Source of the DNA: CAVOJV01 sp963696325
GTDB lineage: Bacteria > Pseudomonadota > Gammaproteobacteria > Competibacterales > Competibacteraceae
Reading direction: 5' to 3'
NCBI GenBank assembly: GCA_963696325.1
Contig: CAVOJV010000016.1
Location: 1-22,857, forward strand
Length of the DNA stretch: 22,857 nt
Under the pieces are notes generated by a model that had not been told where the DNA came from, did no database searches, and was given only the letters and a program-made list of their open reading frames with translations. Both the position numbers and the translations under genes were made by a program. This document shows, in pieces, positions 6,182 through 13,980 of this stretch. Position 1 is the first letter of the stretch, and each line of letters begins with the position of its first letter.

Positions 6182-9133
6182 GTGGTCCTGCCTGAAGACC
6201 TCAGCCAAGAAGAACTGGCACAGTACTGGACCCTGTCCGCCGCTGACCGAGCCGAAACCATGCGCTGTCGCAGCGATACCACGCGACGCCGCTTTGCCGT
6301 GCAGCTCTGTACGCTACGGCGCTACGGTCGCTTTCTTCCCGAGGCCACCCCAGCCCCTGTGACCATTACGAATTATCTCGCCCGGCAGTTGGATTTGCCC
6401 CTTGTGCTCTTCGGTGAAGTGCCTGGCCGCTTGGCCACCGAAACCGAGCATCTCCAGCGTATCCGAACGTATCTCGGCTGGAGCCTCTTTGATGACGAGG
6501 CCCGCACGCGGTTGACCCGCTGGCTCAACCAGCGCGCCACCGATGACTTACTGCCGAGCATTCTCGTGTCACGTGCTGAAGACATCCTCCGGGCATGGCA
6601 AGTGGTCGCGCCGGCGCATTCGGCCCTTGAAGAACTCGTGGCATCCGTGACGGCTCGCGTGCAAGGCGATGTGTACACACGCATCACCACGGCTTTGACA
6701 CCCGAGTTGATCCAGTCAATGGACGACCTTTTCCAGGTGCCACTCGGCGCCCGCCGATCCATCCTGTTTCAGCTCAAAGAATACCCCGAAGAAGCTAGCT
6801 ATAGCGTCATCTTACGCTATATTGAGCGCTATCATTTCCTGCGCGATGTCGGCGTGGGTGACATCGATCTGGGTAGCGTCAGTCTACCGATGATTCGCTA
6901 CTTGGCCGACCAAGCCAAACACTACGATGTCCATACGCTGCGGCGCTTTCCCGAGGCCAAACGCTATGGGCTCACCGCCTGCTTTCTGGTTGAAATCCAC
7001 AAAACGAGTCTCGATCATATTGTGGCGCTACATGATCAGTTACTCACTAAGAAAATGCGCGAGGCGAGAAATGTCGTTGAAAAACGCTACCGTCAGGTTC
7101 GTCGGAAGTCCAGGCGAGGCTTAGCCAAGCTGATTAGTACCGGCGAAATGTTGCTCGATCCAGCGCGGGCACCGGAGACAACGCTGGCGGCTTTGCTGCA
7201 AGAACTCGACGAGGAGAACCTGCGTGAAGCCGTGAAGGCCTGTGCAGAGCGGCAGTACCTGGAGGAGCGTGGTGAAATCGATGCGCTGCGGGCACGTTAC
7301 CCCGGTCTCAGACGATATTTCCCAGCTTTCTTCGCCTTACCCTTCCAAAATGAGCCCGGCAGTGACCCCATTGTCAAGGGGCTCGATCTGGTTCGCCAAC
7401 TCGACCAAGGAACCCTGAAAACATTGCCCCCTCATGCTCCCACCGCGTTTATTCCAGGCAAGTATCAAGCGGCGGTGCACCAAGCAGACGCCACCACGTT
7501 AGATCGTCGCACCTGGGAACTCGGGCTAGCGGCGGCCATTCGAGATGGCCTCCGCTCCGGCGATGTTTACCTGCCGGAGAGCCGACGTCATGTGTCGTTT
7601 TCCAACCTGATTTACGATCCCACCCGCTGGACACAGGAGCGTGACCTCGCCTACACCGAACTCGATCTGCCCCAGCAACCCGATGACTTTGTCTCGCCAC
7701 TGCTGCAGGAATTCGACGCCGTGGCTCAGCGGGCCGCACGCGGCTTGCCGAACAATGATTTTGTCACGATTCGAGGCGACCGGCTGCGCCTGAAACGGCG
7801 TGATGCCCTTGAACTGCCACCCCGGATTCAACAACTGCGCCGTACCATCGAAGGGGGATTGCCCCTGGTACGCATCGAGGACCTCTTGGCCCAAGTGGAT
7901 AGGTGGTGCAATTTCACCCGCGTGTTTCGCCGCCCCAATGAACGAGCGTCGCGTAACCCGCATTTCTTGACCACGCTGCTGGCCACGCTGATTGCTCATG
8001 GCACCAACCTGGGTATTGCCTCTATGGCCCATAGTGTCGAAGGCATCACGGCGGATATGCTTCAGGACCTGTCGCAAGGGTGCTTGCGAGAAGAAACGCT
8101 CCATGCCGCCAATACCATCTTGGTGAACTACCACCACCAGCTCCCGTTCAGCGCCGTGTGGGGCGACGGGTCGGTGTCATCGTCCGATGGCCAACGCTTC
8201 GGGCTCCAGGCCAGCTCCCTGCTGGGCTCGCTTTATCCGCGCTATTTCGGCTATTACGATCAGGCCCTGACCGTCTACACGCATACGTCGGAGCAACACA
8301 GTGTATTCCACACCCAGGTGATTTCGTGCTCTGTACGCGAAGCGATTTACGTCCTCGATGGATTGCTCAACAACGATACCGTCCTTCGGCCCAAAGAACA
8401 TTTTGTCGACCAGCATGGCTTCACAGACCAACTCTTTGGGCTCTGTCACCTGCTGGGTTTTACCTTGATGCCGCGTCTCAATGTGAGCAAGCAGACGCTC
8501 TACAAGCTGGACCGAACCCAGTCCTATGGCGCTCTCGATAAGGTCATCACGGGTACCATCGACACTGCACTGATGCGGGAACAGTGGGATCAACTGGTGC
8601 GCGTCGCCGCCTCGCTTCGCAACCGCACGGCGCCTGCCCATGTGGTGTTGCAGCGCTTGGCCAGTAGTGCCCCGTCGGATCGCTTGGCCAAGGCGCTCAC
8701 CGCGCTTGGCCGGGCGCTTCGCAGTCTTTACCTGCTCCGTTATATCCATGAGGAGGACCTCCGGGCTCGGATGCAACTCCAACTCAACCGAGGGGAGGGA
8801 CGACACCAGGTGGCCCGACGCCTCTTTTGTGCCAACCAAGGAGCATTTCAGACCGGTGATTACGAAGAGATCAGGAACAAGGCAACGTGTCTGAGTCTGT
8901 TATCAAACGCGGCGTTGGTGTGGAATACCGTGCAGATGTCACAGATTGTTGAACAGCTGCGAACCAGCGGTGAAACGATGACGCGTGAAGAACTGGCGCG
9001 GATTTCGCCCATGGCGTTCTCTCATATCATCCCCAACGGCACCTATTTCGCTCGGCAAACTTCTGACACACCCGAGGGGATTCGCAATGGACTCATGGCC
9101 CCTGACAGGGCAGGGATTGACTCAGACAGGTGA
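6182..9133 (+). CDS. tnpA: Tn3-family transposase
   Basis: The 983-residue open frame is full length for this family. The protein binds the 38-bp ends and catalyses replicative transposition. The N-terminal third (for example LAQYWTLSAADRAE, RRFAVQLCTLRRYGRFLP) is the DNA-binding region. The catalytic part has SSDGQRFGL (likely Asp669), FVDQHGFTDQLFGL (likely Asp743) and LNRGEGRH (likely Glu872); these assignments are inferred from spacing in Tn4430 and Tn3. The family block NKATCLSLLSNAALVWNT lies near residue 900. The frame opens with GTG 6182, which lacks a good ribosome site. A perfect AGGAGG and ATG stand at 6131-6146 in another frame and encode MKAAVRYGIARHR before the break. The native start is thus probably 6144, with a one-base deletion or sequencing error near 6180. 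Confidence 0.95.
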   Translation: MVLPEDLSQEELAQYWTLSAADRAETMRCRSDTTRRRFAVQLCTLRRYGRFLPEATPAPVTITNYLARQLDLPLVLFGEVPGRLATETEHLQRIRTYLGWSLFDDEARTRLTRWLNQRATDDLLPSILVSRAEDILRAWQVVAPAHSALEELVASVTARVQGDVYTRITTALTPELIQSMDDLFQVPLGARRSILFQLKEYPEEASYSVILRYIERYHFLRDVGVGDIDLGSVSLPMIRYLADQAKHYDVHTLRRFPEAKRYGLTACFLVEIHKTSLDHIVALHDQLLTKKMREARNVVEKRYRQVRRKSRRGLAKLISTGEMLLDPARAPETTLAALLQELDEENLREAVKACAERQYLEERGEIDALRARYPGLRRYFPAFFALPFQNEPGSDPIVKGLDLVRQLDQGTLKTLPPHAPTAFIPGKYQAAVHQADATTLDRRTWELGLAAAIRDGLRSGDVYLPESRRHVSFSNLIYDPTRWTQERDLAYTELDLPQQPDDFVSPLLQEFDAVAQRAARGLPNNDFVTIRGDRLRLKRRDALELPPRIQQLRRTIEGGLPLVRIEDLLAQVDRWCNFTRVFRRPNERASRNPHFLTTLLATLIAHGTNLGIASMAHSVEGITADMLQDLSQGCLREETLHAANTILVNYHHQLPFSAVWGDGSVSSSDGQRFGLQASSLLGSLYPRYFGYYDQALTVYTHTSEQHSVFHTQVISCSVREAIYVLDGLLNNDTVLRPKEHFVDQHGFTDQLFGLCHLLGFTLMPRLNVSKQTLYKLDRTQSYGALDKVITGTIDTALMREQWDQLVRVAASLRNRTAPAHVVLQRLASSAPSDRLAKALTALGRALRSLYLLRYIHEEDLRARMQLQLNRGEGRHQVARRLFCANQGAFQTGDYEEIRNKATCLSLLSNAALVWNTVQMSQIVEQLRTSGETMTREELARISPMAFSHIIPNGTYFARQTSDTPEGIRNGLMAPDRAGIDSDR

Positions 9134-9157
9134 CGGTGAGCAGAGGGGCTCAAAACG

Positions 9158-9195
9158 CTTACCGTAAATGTTCCGCCAATAACGCCTGGAGCCCC
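9158..9195. repeat. Tn3 right terminal inverted repeat, 38 bp
   Basis: Exact reverse complement of 5290-5327; followed by AAGAA at 9196-9200. Confidence 0.97.
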
Positions 9196-9200
9196 AAGAA
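9196..9200. repeat. Target site duplication of Tn3 element, right copy
   Basis: AAGAA, same as 5285-5289. Confidence 0.95.
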
Positions 9201-9243
9201 GGGCGGCCGGGATTCTGACGAACTCCGGTCACCCTACGGGTAG
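9201..9243 (+). pseudogene. Membrane protein, 3' part beyond the Tn3 element
   Basis: Continues the reading frame of the gene that starts at 4879 when the transposon and one AAGAA are removed. It encodes a short polar tail (GGRDSDELRSPYG) and stops at TAG 9241-9243. It has no start of its own. Confidence 0.7.
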
Positions 9244-9282
9244 ACAGGACAGGTTACGTTGTATTCGAATGAGGAAATACCC

Positions 9283-10080
9283 ATGGTAGAGCTTCATCAA
9301 GAGCTTGCGGTGGTCACGGGCGCCAATCGCGGACTGGGCCTAGAAACCTGCCGCCAACTGGCGCGGCTGGGCATGCACGTGGTGCTGACCAGCCGTGACG
9401 CGCCTAAGGGGCAACGCGCGGCGGACCAACTCCGCGCCCAGGGACTGGAGGTCGTCTACCGTTCGCTCGAGGTGACCGACCGCGCGAGCGTGGCCTTCCT
9501 GGCTGAGACCTTACGGCAGGAGTTCGGCCCGATCAAGGTGCTCATTAATAACGCCGGCATCGCCCTGGAGGGCTTTAACGCCGATGTAGCGCGGCGTACC
9601 CTTGCGGTCAACTGTTTCGGGGTTATGACGGTCGTTGACCACCTTTTGCCGGTGCTCTCACCCCGGGGGCGGATCGTGATGGTCTCCAGCGGTATGGGGC
9701 AGGTAGCAGGGCTGACACCGGAGCTGCAGGCCAACTTCCTAGACCCCGCGATGACCCGGGAGCAACTGGTGGACCTGCTGCACACCTTCGTGCGTGACGT
9801 GGAAGTGGGTCAGCACATCCAACGCGGCTGGCCCAGCAATGCCTACCAGATCTCGAAAGCGGGCCTCAATGCCTTTACCCGGCTACTCGCCAGAGAACTG
9901 GCCCACACGGCTATTCGGGTCAACGCTGTCTGTCCGGGCTGGGTCCGTACCGACCTGGGCGGGCACAGCGCCACCCGGAGTGTCGAGGAAGGCGCCCGCG
10001 GCATTGTGTGGGCGGCCCTGCTCGCTGAGGACGGTCCTAGCGGTGGGTTCTTCCGGGATGGTCGGCCGATCCCTTGGTAG
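9283..10080 (+). CDS. Short-chain dehydrogenase/reductase (SDR family)
   Basis: A 265-residue NAD(P)-dependent oxidoreductase of the classical SDR type, cytoplasmic; the substrate is unknown. The start ATG 9283 follows GAGGA at about eight bases. Seen motifs are the cofactor-binding TGANRGLG near residue 14, LINNAGIALEG, the active-site serine in IVMVSSGMGQV, and YQISK with the catalytic tyrosine and lysine. The C-terminal PGWVRTDLGG is also typical. An insertion of about 35 residues between the serine strand and YQISK resembles carbonyl reductase-like SDRs. A frame opening at TTG 9259 adds eight residues but has no better ribosome site. It is the only intact metabolic gene here, about 40 bp beyond the restored membrane-protein gene, and may form a transcription unit with it when the Tn3 element is absent. 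Confidence 0.92.
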   Translation: MVELHQELAVVTGANRGLGLETCRQLARLGMHVVLTSRDAPKGQRAADQLRAQGLEVVYRSLEVTDRASVAFLAETLRQEFGPIKVLINNAGIALEGFNADVARRTLAVNCFGVMTVVDHLLPVLSPRGRIVMVSSGMGQVAGLTPELQANFLDPAMTREQLVDLLHTFVRDVEVGQHIQRGWPSNAYQISKAGLNAFTRLLARELAHTAIRVNAVCPGWVRTDLGGHSATRSVEEGARGIVWAALLAEDGPSGGFFRDGRPIPW

Positions 10081-10085
10081 GCTAT

Positions 10086-10141
10086 TTTTGCCCAACGCCC
10101 TGAATATGCTGTGCTCAGCATATTGGGCGGGATGGGCAAAA
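10086..10141. terminator. Long imperfect hairpin after SDR gene, possible bidirectional terminator
   Basis: Five bp after the SDR stop, two 26-base arms pair around a TGCT loop: AATATGCTG with CAGCATATT at the top and TTTTGCCCA with TGGGCAAAA at the base, with mismatches between. The T and A runs at the outer ends fit a terminator working in both directions, though the T run is short. Confidence 0.5.
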
Positions 10142-10472
10142 TTGGCCAGGTTCGGAAGGCCGTGAGGAGATTAAGAGATATGATGTAACTGCCTCACTGG
10201 TGTTTTCTGCGGAGCTGGTTTTACACCACTACGCGGGGCAGAGGTTTCAGCCTCTGCCCCGCAGGTAAGTCTTACAACAGGTAACTCCAGGGTTGGCAGA
10301 TCTTCAACTGAAGCTGTCCCTCTTTAGCTATCATCACATCAGCGCGGCCATTACCATGCTTGGGGCTGCTATTGGCAAGCAGCAGGCGTAGCCGTGCAGG
10401 CCGCATTTACCAGAGGTACGATATTAGTATGCAAGAAAGGGCTAGCTCCTGCTTGTTTGATCGGTAGCCGTT
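10142..10472. other. Non-coding gap between SDR gene and IS66-type element
   Basis: No credible gene on either strand. It contains a perfect 12-bp stem hairpin (10233-10262) and no recognisable RNA gene. The lemA 5' part that should precede 12113 is not here, so DNA has been lost at the element. Confidence 0.5.
10233..10262. repeat. Perfect hairpin, 12-bp stem
   Basis: GCGGGGCAGAGG pairs with CCTCTGCCCCGC around a TTTCAG loop. No T run follows on either side, so a simple rho-independent terminator is less likely; it could be a dispersed palindromic repeat. Confidence 0.6.
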
Positions 10473-12070
10473 CAGACCCCCTACTGGGGTAAGGCGGCCA
10501 GAGGCAGGCCGGCGCGGCGGTCGGCGATGGCGCGTTCGAGAGTGCGCCAGGGGGCGTGGCCACGCTGGCGGCAGGTGTCGATGACGCTGGCCAGCAGGGC
10601 GAAGACCCGCGAGCCGACCTCGGTGCGGGTGCCCAGACTGAGCTTGCGCAGGATCACCCAGTGCCGCAGGGCGCGCTCGGCCTCGTTGTTGGTCAGCGGC
10701 AGTTCGGGATGGCTCAGTACCTGGAAGATGGCCTCCCAGTCGTTGAGCAATTCCACCGCCAAGGCATGGGTTTTCTGATGAGCGCTGCCCTGGCCCCGCT
10801 CGCAGGCGGCGCGCAGCGCGGCCAAGAGCGGGGCGTGTTGGGTGGGCAGATCGACCGGGGGCGGACCTTCGCGGGCGGCGTACACCGCCGCCATCAGCAC
10901 CTCCAAGGTATCCAGGACGAGTTGGCCGAAGGCGCGGGCCTCGCGGTCGCAGCTCTGGGCCAAACCCCGCGCCTTGCGAATCAGGTGGGCCCAGCAGCGC
11001 AGCCGGCGCGAGTAGTGGCGGTAGGACCTCCAACCGTCGCTCATCAGCCAGCCGGTGAAGCCGTCCAGCACGTTCTCGACCAGCTCCTTGCCCCGGCCAG
11101 CGACGTAGTACAAGGTCGCGGTGGTCGCGACAAAAACCCAGAGCCACAGCGTCTGCTGGGCTTCCGGCCAGGAGGTTTCGTCGGCGTGCAGCAGGTCGCT
11201 GGCCAGCACCGCCGCAACCAACTCCTCTTCCGCCGGGGCCACCGCCGCCGCCGCTTCGTGGAGGGTCTGATGAATCGTGCCGATACTCAGATCCAGCCCC
11301 AACCACTCGCCCAGGAATTCCTGAATCCGCGCCCGCGACAGCCGGAACCGGTAGGCCAGCGCCACGAGCAGCGCCGCCAGGCCCGGCCCCACCAGCCGCC
11401 ATTCGTTCAGGTCGATCCCCGCCAGCAGCGGGTCCACCACCCCTTGGCCCGCCACGGCCCGGGTCCGATGCCCGCAGACGCAGGGCGTTTCGTAATAACG
11501 ATGGTCGACTACCCACAAGGTCAGCCCCGGTCGCGCCGGATCGTCCCAGCGCAGGTCGACCGCCTGAAAGCCGGTGTAAGCCACCGCCGTCGCCGGGTCC
11601 AGCGGCCGGCCACAGCCCGCGCAGGTATCGGGGTAGTGGGCCTGTTCGGCATTCGCTTGGAACACCTGCGTGCGGCCGATCCCCGGCGCCCCCGGTTGCT
11701 TGCCCGGTTTGCGGGCCGCTGGGGTCTGCGCCGGTTCCGCCTCGGCCGGTTTCGCCTCGGCCGGCGCCGGCTCGCGGTCGCCCGCCGCCGCGATGGCGTC
11801 GGCCTCCGCGTCCCGCCCGCCGCCCTGGCGGTCCCACGGCGCCCGACTGCTCGGCGGCCGCGAACTGTTCTCCGGTCCCTGATTCAACCGGTCCCACGCC
11901 TCCTTGAGATCCGCCAGCAACCGCAACGACAGACTCTGCAACGCCGCCGGGTCCAAGGACCGGAGGTAGGCGTCGTCGATCTGACGGAGACTATGGGGGC
12001 TCAGGTGCATGGCGGTCGATCAAGGGGGCTTCAGCTATAGTGTTCCATACCCGGTCCTTGAGGGGAAGTC
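10473..12070 (-). mobile_element. IS66-family element, single-gene type (ends uncertain)
   Basis: One transposase gene of the IS66 TnpC type, without tnpA or tnpB genes. A 7-bp direct repeat AGCCGTT lies at 10466-10472 and 12071-12077 and would mark these ends. The inward sequences CAGACCCCCTAC and (other strand) GACTTCCCCTC are only a weak inverted repeat. An alternative right end near 12097 is possible. The flanks are unrelated: intergenic DNA on the left, a lemA fragment on the right. Confidence 0.55.
10481..12010 (-). CDS. IS66-family transposase
   Basis: A 509-residue transposase. The N-terminal part is Ala/Pro/Glu-rich and includes the family SSRPPSS segment and KPGKQPGAPG. A zinc-binding region follows with YPDTCAGCG (Cys130, Cys133) and CVCG (Cys177, Cys179). 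The DDE core shows LHADET (Asp277), LMSDGWRSY (Asp325) and LPLTNNEAERALR (Glu443), all where IS66 transposases have them. The length is normal for the family. The ATG at 12008-12010 is the first in frame. A long open frame on the opposite strand is a shadow caused by high GC. No TnpA or TnpB helper gene accompanies it, as in the single-gene IS66 subgroup. Confidence 0.92.
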   Translation of the reverse strand: MHLSPHSLRQIDDAYLRSLDPAALQSLSLRLLADLKEAWDRLNQGPENSSRPPSSRAPWDRQGGGRDAEADAIAAAGDREPAPAEAKPAEAEPAQTPAARKPGKQPGAPGIGRTQVFQANAEQAHYPDTCAGCGRPLDPATAVAYTGFQAVDLRWDDPARPGLTLWVVDHRYYETPCVCGHRTRAVAGQGVVDPLLAGIDLNEWRLVGPGLAALLVALAYRFRLSRARIQEFLGEWLGLDLSIGTIHQTLHEAAAAVAPAEEELVAAVLASDLLHADETSWPEAQQTLWLWVFVATTATLYYVAGRGKELVENVLDGFTGWLMSDGWRSYRHYSRRLRCWAHLIRKARGLAQSCDREARAFGQLVLDTLEVLMAAVYAAREGPPPVDLPTQHAPLLAALRAACERGQGSAHQKTHALAVELLNDWEAIFQVLSHPELPLTNNEAERALRHWVILRKLSLGTRTEVGSRVFALLASVIDTCRQRGHAPWRTLERAIADRRAGLPLAALPQ

Positions 12071-12112
12071 AGCCGTTACTGGGAGGGGGGGTGAAACCTT
12101 ACTCCCCAATTA

Positions 12113-12362
12113 AAGTCCGACGCCAACTTCCGCGACCTGCAGGCGCAACTGGAAGGCACCGAAAACCGCATTGCAGTCGCGCGCAACCGCTACATCAAAT
12201 CGGTGCAGGAATACAACGTGACGGTGCGCTCCTTCCCCTCCAACCTGACGGCGATGGTGTTCGGATACCAAACGAAGCCCACCTTCACGGTAGAAAACGA
12301 AAAGGAAATTGCTAAGCCGCCTAAAGTAGATTTCGGACCGGCGCCGGCCCAACCCCAAGACG
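12113..12362 (+). pseudogene. lemA: LemA family protein, C-terminal part (split by IS4 element)
   Basis: LemA proteins are small membrane-anchored, helix-bundle proteins of uncertain role. The N-terminal anchor is missing: homology begins near LKSDANFRDLQAQLEGTENR, just right of the IS66-type element, and may extend a few codons further left with a frameshift. The family core RIAVARNRYIKSVQEYN and VRSFPSNLTAMVFGYQTKP is well kept. At 12363 an IS4-family element interrupts the gene; the frame runs into it to a stop at 12383-12385. Removing that element and one copy of CCCCAAGACG restores the natural end QPQDEAQGAAK with TGA 13860-13862. Two insertions have therefore broken the gene, the first probably with deletion. 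Confidence 0.88.
12353..12362. repeat. Target site duplication of IS4-family element, left copy
   Basis: CCCCAAGACG, identical to 13830-13839. Ten bp falls within the range known for IS4-family elements. Confidence 0.92.
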
Positions 12363-13829
12363 CTGTCCATTACACACATCTCTAACCGGTTGATTGGAAA
12401 TGAAGAGCAGAGGCCAACTGCATCCCCCAAGCGAGGTCGCGGGCGCGCTGCAAGCCGATCCAGAGCGCTTGGGGGCCGGGCGGTCCGTCGCACTTGCGGC
12501 CCAAGTGGCCGCCCAGGCGAGCAATCCAGCCGAGCATCGCCGGCAGCGGCGGCGGGCTCGCCGGCGGGGGTCGGCGGTGGATGGCGACGTAGACGGCCTG
12601 CCACTCGGCGGGGTCCAGCACGGCGTCGCAGGGCAACGCGGGGGTGACCCGTCCCAACACGGTCAGATACTGAATCCGCCAGGCGATGAGGAGGTACAAG
12701 GCCAGGGCCGGTTCCAGCCGCTCCAGGGTACTGAGTTGCAGGGCTTCGACCCGGCAGCCGGCGTTGAAAATTCGGAAAAAAACTTCAATGCTCCAGCGAC
12801 TGCCGTACCATTGGAGCAGCTCGGCGGCTTGGGCGAGGGTGTCGGCCGGGCGGTTGGTGAACAAGCGCCAGTCGAGCGGTTCAACCCCGGCGGGTGGGGA
12901 TGCTTCCCGCGCCCGCAGCGCGGTCAGGGTCACCGGTTGGCCGTTCTTGGGTTGCAGGGTCACCCGTTCGGCCCGCACGGTCAGCACCACCGGCCGGCTC
13001 GGCCGGCGGGGTCGGGCCGGGAGGGTGAACGTTACTTCGCCCAAGACCGGGGCTTGGGCCAGCCGATCCCACAATTTGTCGCCCTCGGCCAGGCAGCGGT
13101 TGTGGGTGGCCCGGATCAGCCAGTCGATCCCCGGCTCCCGTTGCGCCCGGAGCATGAACTCGTGGATGTCGCCTTCTCGGTCGGCGACGTAGACCAGCCG
13201 GGTGTCGGGCAGGGTGTCGGCCAACTCGGCGCAGCGCTCGAAGCCTTCCAACCAGCGCCTGCTCTCCTTGGCCTCGATCGGCCAGTGCCGTTTGTCCTCG
13301 CCGAAAGTCGCTCGGTCGCGGGTCCAGAACCAGGCGTCCAACACCCCCAGCGGCACGCCGTCTGGCGTCACCGCCAAGGTGGGATGCACGTACAACCCCT
13401 GCTGCCGCAAGTAGCTCAACGGCCCCAGTCCGGCAATGCCCGGCTGGGCGGTATAGTTCAACTCCGTGCTGTCTTGCACGCATAAGACGATCGGATGGTG
13501 GCGCATTCGCGCGACGCTACAGTCCCAGTGCGGCGCCAGCACCGACTCCCAAGCGACGTTCTCGTGCGCCAGCAACCGATAGGCCGCCTGGGTCTCCGCC
13601 CAGCCCCCGCAGGCCACCGGAATGCTGGCGCCGGGCTGCGCCCCCAGTCGTTCCGCCACCTGCACCAGCCGCCGGTTCAACCGGGCATCGCCCAGGTTGG
13701 CACCGCCCAACTCCGCCGCCGCCCAACTTACCGCTGCCGTGTCCGTCATCACTTCCGCCTCACGCACCTTGACCTACCCCTTCAGATGGGGGCGGTGGCT
13801 CCTGGGATCAAGATGTGTGTAATGGACAG
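12363..13829 (-). mobile_element. Complete IS4-family element (1467 bp)
   Basis: It has perfect 19-bp inverted repeats (CTGTCCATTACACACATCT at 12363-12381 and its complement at 13811-13829), a 10-bp target duplication and one transposase gene on the minus strand. It is inserted in the lemA 3' end. Confidence 0.93.
12382..13767 (-). CDS. IS4-family transposase, Tn5/IS50-like layout
   Basis: The 461-residue frame (the native start may be the ATG six codons on, giving MTDTAAVSW) has the Tn5-type N-terminal DNA-binding region: WAAAELGGANLGDARLNRRL and SIPVACGGWAETQAAYRLL. The catalytic core shows LCVQDSTELNY (Asp99), LVYVADREGD (Asp196) and WYGSRWSIEVFFRIFNAGCRVE-like sequence at about 320-342 with Glu328. 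IS4-family proteins have a Y-R-E-K signature; here Tyr321, Arg324 and Glu328 are in place, but the position of the Lys appears to be Asn335. The stop lies just inside the left repeat. The element ends and target duplication are intact, so it has moved fairly recently, but the Lys change leaves present activity open. Confidence 0.9.
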   Translation of the reverse strand: MREAEVMTDTAAVSWAAAELGGANLGDARLNRRLVQVAERLGAQPGASIPVACGGWAETQAAYRLLAHENVAWESVLAPHWDCSVARMRHHPIVLCVQDSTELNYTAQPGIAGLGPLSYLRQQGLYVHPTLAVTPDGVPLGVLDAWFWTRDRATFGEDKRHWPIEAKESRRWLEGFERCAELADTLPDTRLVYVADREGDIHEFMLRAQREPGIDWLIRATHNRCLAEGDKLWDRLAQAPVLGEVTFTLPARPRRPSRPVVLTVRAERVTLQPKNGQPVTLTALRAREASPPAGVEPLDWRLFTNRPADTLAQAAELLQWYGSRWSIEVFFRIFNAGCRVEALQLSTLERLEPALALYLLIAWRIQYLTVLGRVTPALPCDAVLDPAEWQAVYVAIHRRPPPASPPPLPAMLGWIARLGGHLGRKCDGPPGPQALWIGLQRARDLAWGMQLASALHFQSTG

Positions 13830-13839
13830 CCCCAAGACG
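13830..13839. repeat. Target site duplication of IS4-family element, right copy
   Basis: CCCCAAGACG, as at 12353-12362. Confidence 0.92.
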
Positions 13840-13862
13840 AGGCTCAAGGAGCCGCCAAGTGA
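13840..13862 (+). pseudogene. lemA: LemA, last codons beyond the IS4 element
   Basis: Continues the frame of the lemA fragment after removal of the IS4-family element and one target copy. It encodes EAQGAAK (first codon shared) and ends TGA 13860-13862. Confidence 0.8.
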
Positions 13863-13972
13863 TGGCGATACACCTAGGAGTTTGTCGGACTTTCTCCGCA
13901 AGGCATTGATTTGTATGCAATCACTATTTTGGTACAGAATAAATATTTCTATACAAATCAAAGTTTTGTGAT

Positions 13973-13980
13973 CGACTAAA
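13973..13980. repeat. Target site duplication of second IS66-type element, left copy
   Basis: CGACTAAA, identical to 15742-15749. Eight bp is the IS66-family standard. Confidence 0.93.

Larger units (their letters stand above)
5290..9195. mobile_element. Complete Tn3-family unit transposon (3906 bp)
   Basis: Both ends are perfect 38-bp inverted repeats that start GGGG and end TAAG at the inner side, the Tn3-family signature. They are flanked by AAGAA on each side. It carries only the movement genes: tnpR leftward, tnpA rightward, and a res region between them. No passenger gene is present. It interrupts a membrane-protein gene. Confidence 0.97.

Noticed and set aside
10407..12040. Very long open frames (about 495 residues) on both strands over the first IS66 element
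   Set aside because: Shadows of the GC-rich transposase gene. Only the 509-residue minus-strand frame has the family motifs and a sensible start.
10466..12077. AGCCGTT as firm target duplication of the first IS66 element
   Set aside because: Only 7 bp, where IS66 makes 8, and the inverted repeats it implies are weak. Kept as a tentative boundary only.
12394..13485. 363-residue plus-strand frame over the IS4-family element
   Set aside because: Antisense to the transposase gene, with no recognisable motif and repetitive composition.
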